NCBI RefSeq assembly: GCF_015291885.1
Contig: NZ_CP036186.1
Coordinates: forward strand, 2,369,001 to 2,433,000
Source: Stutzerimonas stutzeri
Lineage (GTDB): Bacteria > Pseudomonadota > Gammaproteobacteria > Pseudomonadales > Pseudomonadaceae
DNA: 64,000 nucleotides
Direction of reading: 5' to 3'
Below, piece after piece: positions 47,995 to 57,539 of the stretch. The position numbers and the translations under genes were made by a program. Position 1 is the stretch's first letter; the number at the start of each line of letters is the position of its first letter. Below the pieces are notes generated by a model that worked only from the letters and a program-made list of their open reading frames with translations, ran no database searches and was not told where the DNA came from.

Positions 47995-49851
47995 ATGCTT
48001 CAAAACATCAGGGACAATTCACAAGGCTGGATAGCCAAAACGATCATCGGCATCATTGTGGTGCTGCTGGCGCTGACTGGCTTCGATGCCATTTTCAACG
48101 CCGCCAGCAATAGCCAGACTGCGGCAAAGGTCAACGGCGAGGAAATTCCCCGCTACGACCTTGACCAGGCGATGAACATGCAGCGCCGCCAGCTGGCTCA
48201 ACAGCTCGGCCAGGACTTCGATGTCTCGCTGCTCGATGATCGCTTGCTGCGTGATTCCGCGCTCGGCTCACTGATCGATCGTATGCTGCTGCTGCAAGGC
48301 GCCAAGAGCGCTGATTTCGCCTTCTCGCGCGAAGCGCTCGATCAACTGATCCTGCAGACCCCCGAATTCCAGGTCGATGGCGCCTTCAGTGCCGCCCGTT
48401 TCGATCAGGTCATCCAACAAATGGGCTATTCCCGCCTTCAGTTCCGTCAGCTGCTTGAGCAGGAGATGCTGATCGGTCAGCTGCGCGCCGGCATTTCCGG
48501 GACCGGTTTCGTGACCGATCAACAGGTCGAGAACTTTGCTCGGCTCGAGATGCAGACTCGCGATTTCGAAACCCTCACCATTCCCGCCCAGCACGAGACG
48601 ATCGAAGTCAGTGACGAGCAAATCGAAGAATATTACCAGACCAACGCTGACCGTTTCCGCACACCCGAGCAGGTCATCGTCGAATACGTCGAGCTGAAGA
48701 AAGAGTCGTTCTTCGATCAGGTCGAAGCGTCCGACGAGGAGCTGCAGGACCTGTATCAGCAGCAGATCGCCAATCTGGACGAGCAGCGCCGTGCTGCGCA
48801 CATCCTTATCGAAACCGGCGGCGAGCTGAGCGACGAAGAGGCTAAAGCGAAGATTGAAGAAATCGCTGCTCGAGTGAAGGGTGGCGAGGACTTTGCTGCT
48901 ATAGCCAAAGAAGTTTCGCAAGATCCAGGCTCTGCCAACGAAGGCGGCGATTTGGGTTTTGCTGGCACTGGCGTCTATGACCCTGCGTTCGAAGATGCTC
49001 TGTATGCGCTGAACGAAGGAGAAGTCTCGGCCCCGGTCCAGTCGGAATTTGGCTGGCACATCATCAAGCTGCTCGGCGTACAGTCGCCCGAGGTTCCATC
49101 TTTCGAAAGCATGAAGCCTGAACTGGTGCGCGAGCTCAAAGCGCAGCAGGTCGAGCAGCGTTTCGTCGAAATCAGCAAGCAGCTGGAAGATGCGGCATTC
49201 GAAGCATCCGATCTGACGCAACCCGCTCAGGAACTTGGCCTGATGGTGCAAACTACCAACGCGTTCGGTAGAGAGGGCGGTGAGGGTATCTCTGCCAATC
49301 GTCAGGTCATCCAGGCAGCCTTCAGTGATGAGGTGCTGGTGGACGGGGCCAACAGTAGCGTCATTGAACTCGACCCCGAGACCTCCATCGCGCTGCGTGT
49401 CAAAGAGCACCTGAAACCTGCTGCAATCCCGCTCGCAGACGTGCGTGACGATATCGTCGTGCAGCTTCAGCGCAGTCTGGCGGCCGAAACGGCGCGTACC
49501 CAAGGTGAGCAGCTACTGGCTGAACTGCGCGACGGAAAGCAGCCCGATGGTCAGTGGCAGCCCGTAGAAGCAGCAGCGCGTAGCCAGGAAGGTGTTGCGC
49601 CTGCGCTGCTGCAGGCCGTGTTCCGCATGCCGCGTCCGCAACAACAGGACAAGCCGAACTACACTGGGGTGGCTTTGGGCAATGGCGACTACGTCGTGGT
49701 TCGGCTAAATGGCGTTAATGAGCCGGAAACCGCACTGTCCGATGAAGAGAAGCTGAACTACCGGCGTTTCCTGGCTTCGCGCATTGGTCAGCAGGACTTC
49801 GCGGCTTATCGTCAAAAGCAGCAGGCCGCGGCGAAAATCGAAAGGTTCTGA
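47995..49851 (+). CDS. ppiD: PpiD, membrane-anchored periplasmic peptidyl-prolyl isomerase
   Basis: The 618-residue protein has a short cytoplasmic N-terminus and one anchor (TIIGIIVVLLALTGFDAIFN, residues ~16-35). The SurA-like chaperone region and a parvulin domain follow (AAHILIETGGELSDEEAKAK, GDLGFAGTGVYDPAFEDALY, GWHIIKLLGV). It assists folding of proteins leaving the Sec translocon. Its ATG lies 57 bases downstream of the hupB terminator hairpin. Confidence 0.96.
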   Translation: MLQNIRDNSQGWIAKTIIGIIVVLLALTGFDAIFNAASNSQTAAKVNGEEIPRYDLDQAMNMQRRQLAQQLGQDFDVSLLDDRLLRDSALGSLIDRMLLLQGAKSADFAFSREALDQLILQTPEFQVDGAFSAARFDQVIQQMGYSRLQFRQLLEQEMLIGQLRAGISGTGFVTDQQVENFARLEMQTRDFETLTIPAQHETIEVSDEQIEEYYQTNADRFRTPEQVIVEYVELKKESFFDQVEASDEELQDLYQQQIANLDEQRRAAHILIETGGELSDEEAKAKIEEIAARVKGGEDFAAIAKEVSQDPGSANEGGDLGFAGTGVYDPAFEDALYALNEGEVSAPVQSEFGWHIIKLLGVQSPEVPSFESMKPELVRELKAQQVEQRFVEISKQLEDAAFEASDLTQPAQELGLMVQTTNAFGREGGEGISANRQVIQAAFSDEVLVDGANSSVIELDPETSIALRVKEHLKPAAIPLADVRDDIVVQLQRSLAAETARTQGEQLLAELRDGKQPDGQWQPVEAAARSQEGVAPALLQAVFRMPRPQQQDKPNYTGVALGNGDYVVVRLNGVNEPETALSDEEKLNYRRFLASRIGQQDFAAYRQKQQAAAKIERF

Positions 49852-49900
49852 TCGCGACTTTATGAGCGATGATCGGCCGGTTGTCTCGGTTGATCACTTT

Positions 49901-49935
49901 GACAACGCCCCGGCTGGTCCGGGGCGTTGTCGTTT
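49901..49935 (+). terminator. Terminator between ppiD and the convergent minus-strand cluster
   Basis: GACAACGCCCCGG and CCGGGGCGTTGTC pair over 13 bp around a short loop and are followed by GTTT on the plus strand. It lies between the convergent ends of ppiD (49851) and the DHODH-like gene (49954) and may serve both. Confidence 0.75.
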
Positions 49936-49953
49936 CTGCCACAGAGTTGTCGC

Positions 49954-50799
49954 TCAGCGGAGCAGGTGACGTGCCAGCCACGGCCCCTGGTGCAGCAGCG
50001 CTGTGTGAACCTGCACCAGTTCGGCGCCGGCATCCATACGCGCTTGCAAATGGTTCGCCGTCTGGATGCCACCAACAGAGATCAATGCCATGCCCTGGCC
50101 GCAAAAGCGCCGCAAGCTCTCGATCTGTTCACAAGCTAGTGCCTGTTGTTTCGAGTCCTGCCAGGCGCGGTAGCGCTCGCGCGTCGCTGGTGGTCCTGGA
50201 TCATGTGCAGCTAACAGCCCGTCGAACTTGAGGTCAAGCAACATGCTGGCTAGCAAAAAGGGAACCTGCTTTGGCAGGCAGCGTAGCTTCGCTATCAGCG
50301 GTACCTGGCGTTTGCCCTCCAGATTCAGCTGTCGATGTTCCTCACGTAGGGCAGCGAGGAGGTTGCGCAGCCGCACGGCATGAGAGAGCAGCGGTGCGCT
50401 GGCCGGGCCGATCAGGTTCAGTACCAGATAGTCCGCATGGGGCCAGGCTTTGCGCAGCATGGCGCAGGTATCCGCTGCTGATCGTCGCGCATCCAGGGTC
50501 AGGTTTATTCCGAGGCGTGCCTCGCCGCGAGATATCGGCTCCAGTTGCGCTAATCCATCCGCGGTCAGGCTACCGATCTCGTTGAAGCCGAATCCCAGCG
50601 CAGCCACCCGCCGCGCGAGACGCCCGTTGCGATCGTAGCCGGCGGCGATACCTAGTGGGGACGGAAAGCTCAGGCCCATCACGGTAAGGGGGCGGCTCGG
50701 CACGGTCCGCGGCAGACGACAGGCGACATCGGCCAGAGTTAGTGACAGCTGCTGTGCCAATGAGCGGCGTAACGCGTGCAGGGTGCGTCTGCTATCCAT
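49954..50799 (-). CDS. Dihydroorotate-dehydrogenase-like flavoprotein lacking catalytic residues
   Basis: The 281-residue protein has the DHODH TIM-barrel outline: FPSPLGIAAGYDRNGRLARR, GFGFNEIGSLTA and the FMN-phosphate end region LISVGGIQTANHLQARMDAG. It is shorter than PyrD (~340). The orotate-binding NRMGFNN segment is missing, with the chain going straight from EPIS to RLGINL. The position of the catalytic Ser motif SSPNTPG reads IGPASAP, and the conserved TNTT is AAHDPG. It therefore cannot be a normal PyrD and is probably a repurposed FMN protein. The start overlaps the SerC-like stop by 8 bases; it is the last gene of the pqqA2 cluster. Confidence 0.8.
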   Translation of the reverse strand: MDSRRTLHALRRSLAQQLSLTLADVACRLPRTVPSRPLTVMGLSFPSPLGIAAGYDRNGRLARRVAALGFGFNEIGSLTADGLAQLEPISRGEARLGINLTLDARRSAADTCAMLRKAWPHADYLVLNLIGPASAPLLSHAVRLRNLLAALREEHRQLNLEGKRQVPLIAKLRCLPKQVPFLLASMLLDLKFDGLLAAHDPGPPATRERYRAWQDSKQQALACEQIESLRRFCGQGMALISVGGIQTANHLQARMDAGAELVQVHTALLHQGPWLARHLLR

Positions 50800-51892
50800 G
50801 CTTACGCTCGAAATCAGTCATGAATTCCACCAGGCGCGCCACTCCGTTCAGAGGCATGGGGTTGTACAGGCTTGCTCGTATACCGCCGATCGCAGCGTGG
50901 CCGCGCAGGTTGGCCAGGCCGTTACGCTCGGCCAGGGTCAGAAAGGTGTCAGTCAGGCCGGGCTCGGTGAGTTGGAAACAGACATTGATTGATGATCGGT
51001 CTGCGGGGAATTGCGGACATTGGTAGAAGTCGCTGTGGTCAACGCAGCCGTACAAAAGGCGACTTCTTTGCTGAGCTGCAGCAGCCATCGCCGGAACGCC
51101 GCCGTTGCGTCGTATCCAGCGCAGCATCAGCCCGGTCACATAGAGGGCGAAGGTTGGCGGAGTGTTGAAGCGGCTCTGCTGCTCGGCCTGCATTGCATAA
51201 CTGAACGCGGCTGGCAGGCCGGGTGGAGGCGCTCGCAGAAGATCGTTGCGGATGATCACCAGGCACAGCCCGGCCACGCCGAGATTCTTTTGCGCGCTGG
51301 CATAGATCAGGCCGAAGCGCTCGAGCGGAAGCGGCCGGGTAAGAAAGTCGGAGGTCATGTCCGCCACCAGCGGCACTTTCAATTCGGGAAATTCATGTAG
51401 CTGCAGCCCGTTACCCGTCTCGTTGCTGGTGACATGGCAGTAGCCAGCCTGAGGATCAAGCTGCCATTGAGCGGTCGGGGGCAGGGCGGTGAAATCCTGT
51501 GCTGCACCGCTGGCGATGATATTGACAGCGCAGTGCCGACGCGCCTCGCCAATAGCCTTGCGTGCCCAGTATCCGCTTTCCAGGTAATCGGCACGTTGAC
51601 CAGGCTGTAGCAGGTTGAGGGGCAGCAGGCCGAACTGTGCAGATGCACCGCCCTGCATGAAGAGCACTTGGTAGCTGCACGGAATCGCCAGCAGCGCGCG
51701 AAGGAGCTCTTCAGTCTCGGCCATCAGCCGCTTGAAGGATGCGCTGGTGAATGGCTGCTCCAGTATGGAAAAACCCGAACCACACCAGTCAGGCAAATCT
51801 TCGCGGATTTGCCCGAGCACCTCTGCCGGCAACATCGCGGGGCCAGCGGCGAAGTTGTAGTTTGTGTGTCGCTCAGAAGAGGTGCAGACCAT
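50792..51892 (-). CDS. Phosphoserine-aminotransferase-like PLP enzyme (SerC paralogue)
   Basis: The 366-residue protein aligns with SerC throughout: NYNFAAGPAMLPAEVLGQIR, FMQGGASAQFGLLPLNLL, YCHVTSNETGNGL and the PLP lysine (Lys202) in GLIYASAQKNLGVAGLCLVI. The core motifs are kept, so it should be an active aminotransferase using phosphoserine or a similar acid. Housekeeping serC normally lies near pheA/gyrA, so this is probably a second copy specialised for this cluster. It overlaps the membrane-protein gene by 20 bases upstream and the DHODH-like gene by 8 downstream, showing it belongs to the same transcript. Confidence 0.88.
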   Translation of the reverse strand: MVCTSSERHTNYNFAAGPAMLPAEVLGQIREDLPDWCGSGFSILEQPFTSASFKRLMAETEELLRALLAIPCSYQVLFMQGGASAQFGLLPLNLLQPGQRADYLESGYWARKAIGEARRHCAVNIIASGAAQDFTALPPTAQWQLDPQAGYCHVTSNETGNGLQLHEFPELKVPLVADMTSDFLTRPLPLERFGLIYASAQKNLGVAGLCLVIIRNDLLRAPPPGLPAAFSYAMQAEQQSRFNTPPTFALYVTGLMLRWIRRNGGVPAMAAAAQQRSRLLYGCVDHSDFYQCPQFPADRSSINVCFQLTEPGLTDTFLTLAERNGLANLRGHAAIGGIRASLYNPMPLNGVARLVEFMTDFERKHG

Positions 51893-52370
51893 GAGCGCCG
51901 GCCGCCATCAGGAACAAGAGGGGAAAAGAGAGGATGGTGTTGCTACGCGACGAGAGGAAGGTTATCCGTGAGCACCGGACCCGCTCCTCCAGCGTTGCCG
52001 GAACAAAGCCGAGTAGCTTTTTCTGATGAGGCCAAAGTACCAGCCAGAGGTTGAGCAGCATGAGGGTGCCAATCCATGCGCCAAGTCCGATCACTGCCAA
52101 CGGACCTTGCAGCAGCAGGGCATCGACCAGCCAGCCACGCTGCCAGAGCATGAACATGCCAGATACCCAGACCACCACGGAGGCGTAGCGAAAGATGCCG
52201 TGTTCACGCTTTATCCGTACCTCGAGGTCGCGATTCAGCGTGGCGGTATCGATGCCGTTCTGCAGCGGGACGAAGCGCGGGTTCTGAATGAAGTTGGCGT
52301 AGTTGTGCCCAACCCAAACCAGCGCGAACAGCAGATGCGCGTAGCGGGCCAGCAGATCGAGCATCGTCAT
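51873..52370 (-). CDS. PuuD N-terminal-like four-span membrane protein
   Basis: The 165-residue protein has four hydrophobic segments and sequence typical of the Urate_ox_N/PuuD membrane domain: LLARYAHLLFALVWVGHNYA, NLWLVLWPHQKKLLGFVPAT and SSRSNTILSFPLLFLMAAGA. In PuuD this domain precedes a cytochrome c; here it stands alone. Conserved His residues in the spans (RYAHLLF, VGHNYAN) could hold haem, so an electron-transfer role is possible. Its ATG overlaps the stop of the 33-aa peptide gene (ATGA), so translation is coupled. Confidence 0.8.
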   Translation of the reverse strand: MTMLDLLARYAHLLFALVWVGHNYANFIQNPRFVPLQNGIDTATLNRDLEVRIKREHGIFRYASVVVWVSGMFMLWQRGWLVDALLLQGPLAVIGLGAWIGTLMLLNLWLVLWPHQKKLLGFVPATLEERVRCSRITFLSSRSNTILSFPLLFLMAAGAHGLHLF

Positions 52371-52468
52371 GCGCCCACCAGCCAGTAACGCAGCAGCAGG
52401 TAGCAGCCGAGCGTCAGCGTGAGACCTGCGCTGAGGGTGCCGCCGAACGAGTCATGGGGCAGTTTCAC
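52367..52468 (-). CDS. 33-aa membrane peptide between pqqE2 and the PuuD-like gene
   Basis: A GTG at 52468, inside the end of the pqqE-like gene, opens a frame beginning MKLPHDSFGGTLSAG and continuing with one hydrophobic span, LTLTLGCYLLLRYWLVGA. The stop overlaps the next ATG as ATGA. Overlap at both ends, hydrophobicity and a complete frame support a real small gene bridging the operon; without it there would be an 81-base gap. It may be a small subunit of the PuuD-like membrane protein. GTG start and short length keep this a moderate call. Confidence 0.55.
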   Translation of the reverse strand: MKLPHDSFGGTLSAGLTLTLGCYLLLRYWLVGA

Positions 52469-53597
52469 GTTCCACCCCCTGACTTGCCTGTCGGGCGATC
52501 AGCGTGCCTTGCGGGCGCGTGGCATCCTGCGCCAGATCAACGGCCTGACGGACCAGCTGATGATGCGGCGACTTGCTGCACGCCGGGTCGGTATTGGCAC
52601 CGTCGCCCGTGAGCAACAGAGCCTGACAGCGACAGCCACCGAAGTCCTTTTCCTTCTCGTCGCAGCTGCGGCAGGGCTCGGGCATCCAGGTATCGCCGCG
52701 ATAGAGATCGAACACCGGCGAGTCGTGCCATATCTGCTCCAGGCGTTGCTGGCGCACGTTGGGAAAGGTGATGTGCTTGAAGTTGCTGGCTTGCGAGCAG
52801 GGCAGCACGTTGCCGTTGGGCGCGACGGTCACGTGAATGGCGCCCCAACCATTCATGCAGGCCTTCGGGCGGCCTTCGAAGTAGTCCGGGATGACGAAAA
52901 AGATGGTCAGCCGCTCACCGAAGCGTTCGCGCGCGGCATGCACTTGGCCCTCGGCGCGCTGCAGCTCGGCGTGCGTCGGCATCAAGGCGTCGCGGTTGAG
53001 CAGGGCCCAGTTGTAATACTGCACGTTGGCCAGCTCCAGGTATTCCACGCCCAACTCGACGGCAAACTCTATGATGTCCGGCACCTGGCCGATGTTCTGC
53101 CGGGTGATCGGTACGTTGAGCACCATGGGAAAGTCCATTGATTTGATCAGCTGTGCCATGCCGAGCTTGCGCTCCAGCACATCGACTCCGGCCAGCTGGC
53201 GTGCCACGTCATGGTCGGTGGACTGAAAGCCGAGCTGAATGTGGCGCAGCCCCGCATCCTTCAGGGCGCGCAGACGCGCTTCGGTCAGTCCTATGCCCGA
53301 GGTGATCAGGTTGGTGTAATAGCCCATGCGGTCGGCTTCGGCGACCAGCGTTTCGAGGTCCTTGCGCAGGGTGGGCTCGCCGCCGGAGAAGCCGATCTGC
53401 ACCGCACCCATGGCGCGGGCCTGAGCCATCACGTCGATCCACTCGTCTGTGCTGAGCTCGTCCCGACGGTAATCAGCGAAGTTGCGTGGATTACTGCAGA
53501 ACACGCACTGCAACGGGCATTGATATGTCAGCTCCAGCAGCAGCCAGACCGGGTTGCCGCTGCCATCAAGCCTTAGCTCGGATCCAGCCCTTGGCAT
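52452..53597 (-). CDS. PqqE-like radical SAM peptide cross-linking enzyme (second copy)
   Basis: The 381-residue protein has the radical SAM triad C27-C31-C34 in TYQCPLQCVFCSNP and the SAM GGEP motif in QIGFSGGEPTLRKD. The SPASM auxiliary-cluster cysteines include PKACMNGWG, the [15 protein letters not shown] block and DPACSKSPHH. All key residues of PqqE are kept. PqqE forms a C-C bond between Glu and Tyr of PqqA when bound to PqqD. Similarity to the canonical PqqE at 59675 is clear but only moderate, so this is an old paralogue, not a recent duplication. Its start overlaps the pqqD-like gene by 32 bases. Confidence 0.9.
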   Translation of the reverse strand: MPRAGSELRLDGSGNPVWLLLELTYQCPLQCVFCSNPRNFADYRRDELSTDEWIDVMAQARAMGAVQIGFSGGEPTLRKDLETLVAEADRMGYYTNLITSGIGLTEARLRALKDAGLRHIQLGFQSTDHDVARQLAGVDVLERKLGMAQLIKSMDFPMVLNVPITRQNIGQVPDIIEFAVELGVEYLELANVQYYNWALLNRDALMPTHAELQRAEGQVHAARERFGERLTIFFVIPDYFEGRPKACMNGWGAIHVTVAPNGNVLPCSQASNFKHITFPNVRQQRLEQIWHDSPVFDLYRGDTWMPEPCRSCDEKEKDFGGCRCQALLLTGDGANTDPACSKSPHHQLVRQAVDLAQDATRPQGTLIARQASQGVERETAP

Positions 53598-53859
53598 GGG
53601 ACACCTCCAGGAAATTCAGAACGCCTGCACGGATCGCGTCGATGGCGGATGCGTTGTAGTCGCAACCCAGCTGCTCGATCAGCTCGACGACGCTCGTGCT
53701 GCCATCGCAGCGCTTGAGAATGTCGCCAGCGGTGGCATTGAGCTTGACGATGCCTTCGGGGTAGAGCAGCACGTGAGCCTGCTGGGAATCCTCCCAGCGG
53801 AACAGAAAAGGTGGGCGGATCTCGTAGCGGTCGGTCGGCGCTATGGTTGTTGTTTTCAT
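53566..53859 (-). CDS. PqqD-like peptide chaperone (second copy)
   Basis: The 97-residue protein matches Pqq[41 protein letters not shown] and AGVLNFLEVSHAKGW. PqqD is the RiPP recognition element that presents the precursor peptide to PqqE. A GGAGC ribosome-binding site precedes the ATG at 53859. It lies 55 bases after the pqqA-like gene and overlaps the pqqE-like gene, as in standard pqq operons. Canonical pqqD is at 59425. Confidence 0.92.
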   Translation of the reverse strand: MKTTTIAPTDRYEIRPPFLFRWEDSQQAHVLLYPEGIVKLNATAGDILKRCDGSTSVVELIEQLGCDYNASAIDAIRAGVLNFLEVSHAKGWIRAKA

Positions 53860-53877
53860 CGTTCAGCTCCTCGCGGA

Positions 53878-53908
53878 ACCGGCGTGGGACGCATGGCCCG
53901 ACGCCGGT
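53878..53908 (-). terminator. Hairpin between the second pqqA and pqqD (attenuator-like)
   Basis: ACCGGCGT and ACGCCGGT form an 8-bp stem with a 15-base loop, seven bases after the pqqA-like stop. No T-run follows. The canonical pqqA is also followed by a hairpin (57540-57561), so both precursors may be expressed above their enzymes. Confidence 0.5.
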
Positions 53909-53914
53909 CAAGGC

Positions 53915-53989
53915 TCAGCGCACGTAGACGTACGCGGTGACTTCGAAGCCCAGACGCAGATCGCAGAAGTCCGGATCGATCCACTGCAT
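53915..53989 (-). CDS. Second PqqA-like precursor peptide, 24 aa
   Basis: The ATG at 53989 follows AAAGGAG at ideal spacing. The peptide starts MQWIDPDFCDLRLG and ends FEVTAYVYVR. It keeps the Glu16-Val-Thr-x-Tyr20 core (EVTAY) where PqqE makes its Glu-Tyr cross-link in PqqA, and the RxGFEVT recognition stretch. It differs from canonical PqqA by an N-terminal MQWIDPDFC with a Cys and an extra Tyr after the core (YVYVR). It leads the seven-gene minus-strand cluster. I infer it is a real substrate of the neighbouring PqqD/PqqE-like pair. Confidence 0.88.
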   Translation of the reverse strand: MQWIDPDFCDLRLGFEVTAYVYVR

Positions 53990-54400
53990 GGCGTATCTCC
54001 TTTCATGTTGTCGTTGGGAAATGCGGTACCGCAGCTCGAAGCTAAGGCGCTTTGCAGAGGCGTCTAATAAGACTTTGGGGTCGGTTTTGCAGGCTTTTGG
54101 TCGTGCTTTTCTTGCGCTCGGAGAATATTTGCGCTGTGGTTCTGCGCCCTTGTCCGGGGTCATTTTTGCCGCGTGGATGAGGGGCTAGCCTGTGCGGCTT
54201 TTTGGTCGAGAAACGCGCGTCGGAGATAGGCTAGAAGCCGCGATACAGCGGGCTGTGCGCCTTGGCATCTACTACCAAATGAGGAGTCCTCCGCTGCCAT
54301 GGGTGCATACCGGAGCCTGGAGCGGGCTGCCTAAGATCGGTCCATGCCCTGCGCACTTCCCGGCGCAGGCTCCGACAAGCAGAAGAAAGAGAGGCCCATC
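53990..54400. promoter_or_regulatory. Divergent control region between second pqqA and exaC
   Basis: These 411 bases separate the minus-strand pqqA2 cluster from exaC and hold no credible gene. T-rich tracts at 54070-54170 (TTTTGCAGGCTTTTGG, TTTTCTTGCG) probably belong to the pqqA2 promoter. AGAGAGG at 54388-54394 is the exaC ribosome-binding site. Short TACCAAATGAGGAG-like sequence near 54270 resembles an RBS but leads nowhere convincing. I could not find a clear activator site. Confidence 0.4.
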
Positions 54401-55921
<1,521 letters not shown>

Positions 55922-55929
55922 TGAGGGCC

Positions 55930-55961
55930 CCGGTGCGTTAGCTCCAACGCGCCGGTTATTT
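55930..55961 (+). terminator. Terminator after exaC
   Basis: CCGG, one base and GCGTT pair with AACGC, one base and CCGG, followed by TTATTTT. It lies nine bases after the exaC stop. Confidence 0.65.
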
Positions 55962-56039
55962 TGCTACGCACGTCAAGTGCAGGATCCTGTGCCGCTTCTG
56001 CAATAATCCCCTTTGAATCGAGCACAAGATTCCTATCGC

Positions 56040-56064
56040 AACGCGGCTTCGGCCGCGTTTTTTT
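56040..56064 (+). terminator. Second terminator before the ene-reductase gene
   Basis: AACGCGGC and GCCGCGTT pair around a TTCG tetraloop and are followed by a run of T, a textbook rho-independent terminator. It insulates the ene-reductase gene from exaC. Confidence 0.85.
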
Positions 56065-56163
56065 ATGGCCATGCAAGACCAGCCATCGCTGGCATCGAAC
56101 TCCCGCCCGCACAAACCCCTCACATCAGCATGTCCCCAGTGCTGCAAAGATGAGGAGATCACC

Positions 56164-57282
56164 ATGTCGCAACTGCTCGAGCCCTATTCGCTGAAACACC
56201 TGAGCCTGCGCAATCGTGCGGTCGTCGCGCCCATGACCCGGGTCAGCGCCGAAGCCGAGGGCACGGCCAACGAGCTGATGCGCGATTACTACGCGTCGTT
56301 CGCCAAGGGCGGCTTTGGCCTGATCATCAGTGAGGGCATTTATACCGATACGGCCTACAGCCAGGGCTACTTCAACCAGCCGGGTCTGGCCACAGAAGCT
56401 CATCGAGATAGCTGGCGTCTGCCAGTCGAGGCCGTACACGAAGGCGGGGCCGCTTTTATCGCCCAGCTCATGCACGGTGGCGCGCAGACCCAAGGCAACA
56501 TCCACCATGCCCGGCATGTCGCGCCCTCGGCAGTGCAGCCTAACGGATCTCAGCTGACGTTCTACGGTGGCGAAGGGCCCTATGCGACTCCCGCACAAAT
56601 GGGCGAGGACGACATCCAGGAAGCTATCGCGGGCTTTGCACTAGCTGCTCGCCATGCGCGAGCGGCCGGCTTCGATGGCGTCGAGCTGCACGGCGCCAAT
56701 GGTTACCTGTTGCACGAGTTCATCAGCGCCGAGTTCAACCAGCGCGACGATCACTGGGGTGGCGATTTCCTGGATCGCTTGCGCATGCCGCTGGCTGTCA
56801 TCAGCGCGGTACGGGCGGAAGTCGGCAACGATTTCCTGGTGGGTATACGCCTGTCCCAAAGCATGGTGAGCGACAGCAGGCTGAAGTGGGAGGGTGGGGT
56901 AGAAGAGGCGCAAACCCGTTTCGCTGCCCTGGCAGAAGCCGGCCTCGATTATCTGCACGTCACCGAACCCGAGGCTGCTGCACCGGCTTTCAGCGACGGG
57001 CCGAGCTTTGCAGCGATTGCCAAGAGCAGCGTCTCGCTTCCCGTGATCGGCAACGGCGGCATCGTGAGCGGTGATCAGGCCGACGAGCTGCTTGCTCGCG
57101 GAGATATGGACCTGGTGGCCGTTGGCAAGGCTGCGCTGGCCAACAACGACTGGCCGCTGCGGATCCAGCAGGGCTTGCCACTAAGTGATTTCGACAGCGC
57201 GATGTTCGCACCGATGGCGACCATCACCAACGAGTTGGCGTGGCGCAACGCCAATGGTCGGCCCGCGCTGCATGCGAGTTGA
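56164..57282 (+). CDS. Old-yellow-enzyme family NADH:flavin oxidoreductase
   Basis: The start at 56164 gives 372 residues beginning MSQLLEPYSLKHLSLRNRAV. It is an FMN TIM-barrel of the OYE family: VAPMTRVSAE at strand 1, LMHGGAQTQGN, the substrate-binding pair in GVELHGANGYLLHEF, FNQRDDHWGGDFLDRLRMPL, and the C-terminal FMN-phosphate motif VIGNGGIVSGDQA. Such enzymes reduce activated C=C bonds. It lacks the C-terminal iron-sulfur domain of larger relatives. GGAG precedes the start. Its position between exaC and pqqA may be incidental. Confidence 0.88.
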   Translation: MSQLLEPYSLKHLSLRNRAVVAPMTRVSAEAEGTANELMRDYYASFAKGGFGLIISEGIYTDTAYSQGYFNQPGLATEAHRDSWRLPVEAVHEGGAAFIAQLMHGGAQTQGNIHHARHVAPSAVQPNGSQLTFYGGEGPYATPAQMGEDDIQEAIAGFALAARHARAAGFDGVELHGANGYLLHEFISAEFNQRDDHWGGDFLDRLRMPLAVISAVRAEVGNDFLVGIRLSQSMVSDSRLKWEGGVEEAQTRFAALAEAGLDYLHVTEPEAAAPAFSDGPSFAAIAKSSVSLPVIGNGGIVSGDQADELLARGDMDLVAVGKAALANNDWPLRIQQGLPLSDFDSAMFAPMATITNELAWRNANGRPALHAS

Positions 57283-57461
57283 CACCTCGGGGCTGGCAGG
57301 CGCTAGCTGATACCGAGCTGCAGCGACTTGCGTTCTCAGGGCTTACGGCACTACCAACGCATGTCGCTGTCTCCTTCCAAAGTACCATTCTGTTTTAGGC
57401 AGAATAAGGGGCTTAATTGGGCTGTCGGAATCTTCCGGCACCATAAAAAGAGGACCGACCT

Positions 57462-57533
57462 ATGTGGACTAAACCCGCCTTCACCGACATGCGTATTGGT
57501 TTCGAAGTCACCATGTACTTCGCTAACCGCTGA
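57462..57533 (+). CDS. pqqA: PQQ precursor peptide PqqA (canonical)
   Basis: The 23-residue peptide begins MWTKPAFTDMRIG and ends FEVTMYFANR, the standard PqqA with cross-linked Glu15 and Tyr19. AGAGG lies at good spacing before the ATG. It starts the pqqABCDEH operon and is followed by a strong hairpin, so PqqA is likely made in excess over the enzymes. Confidence 0.97.
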   Translation: MWTKPAFTDMRIGFEVTMYFANR

Positions 57534-57539
57534 TGAATC

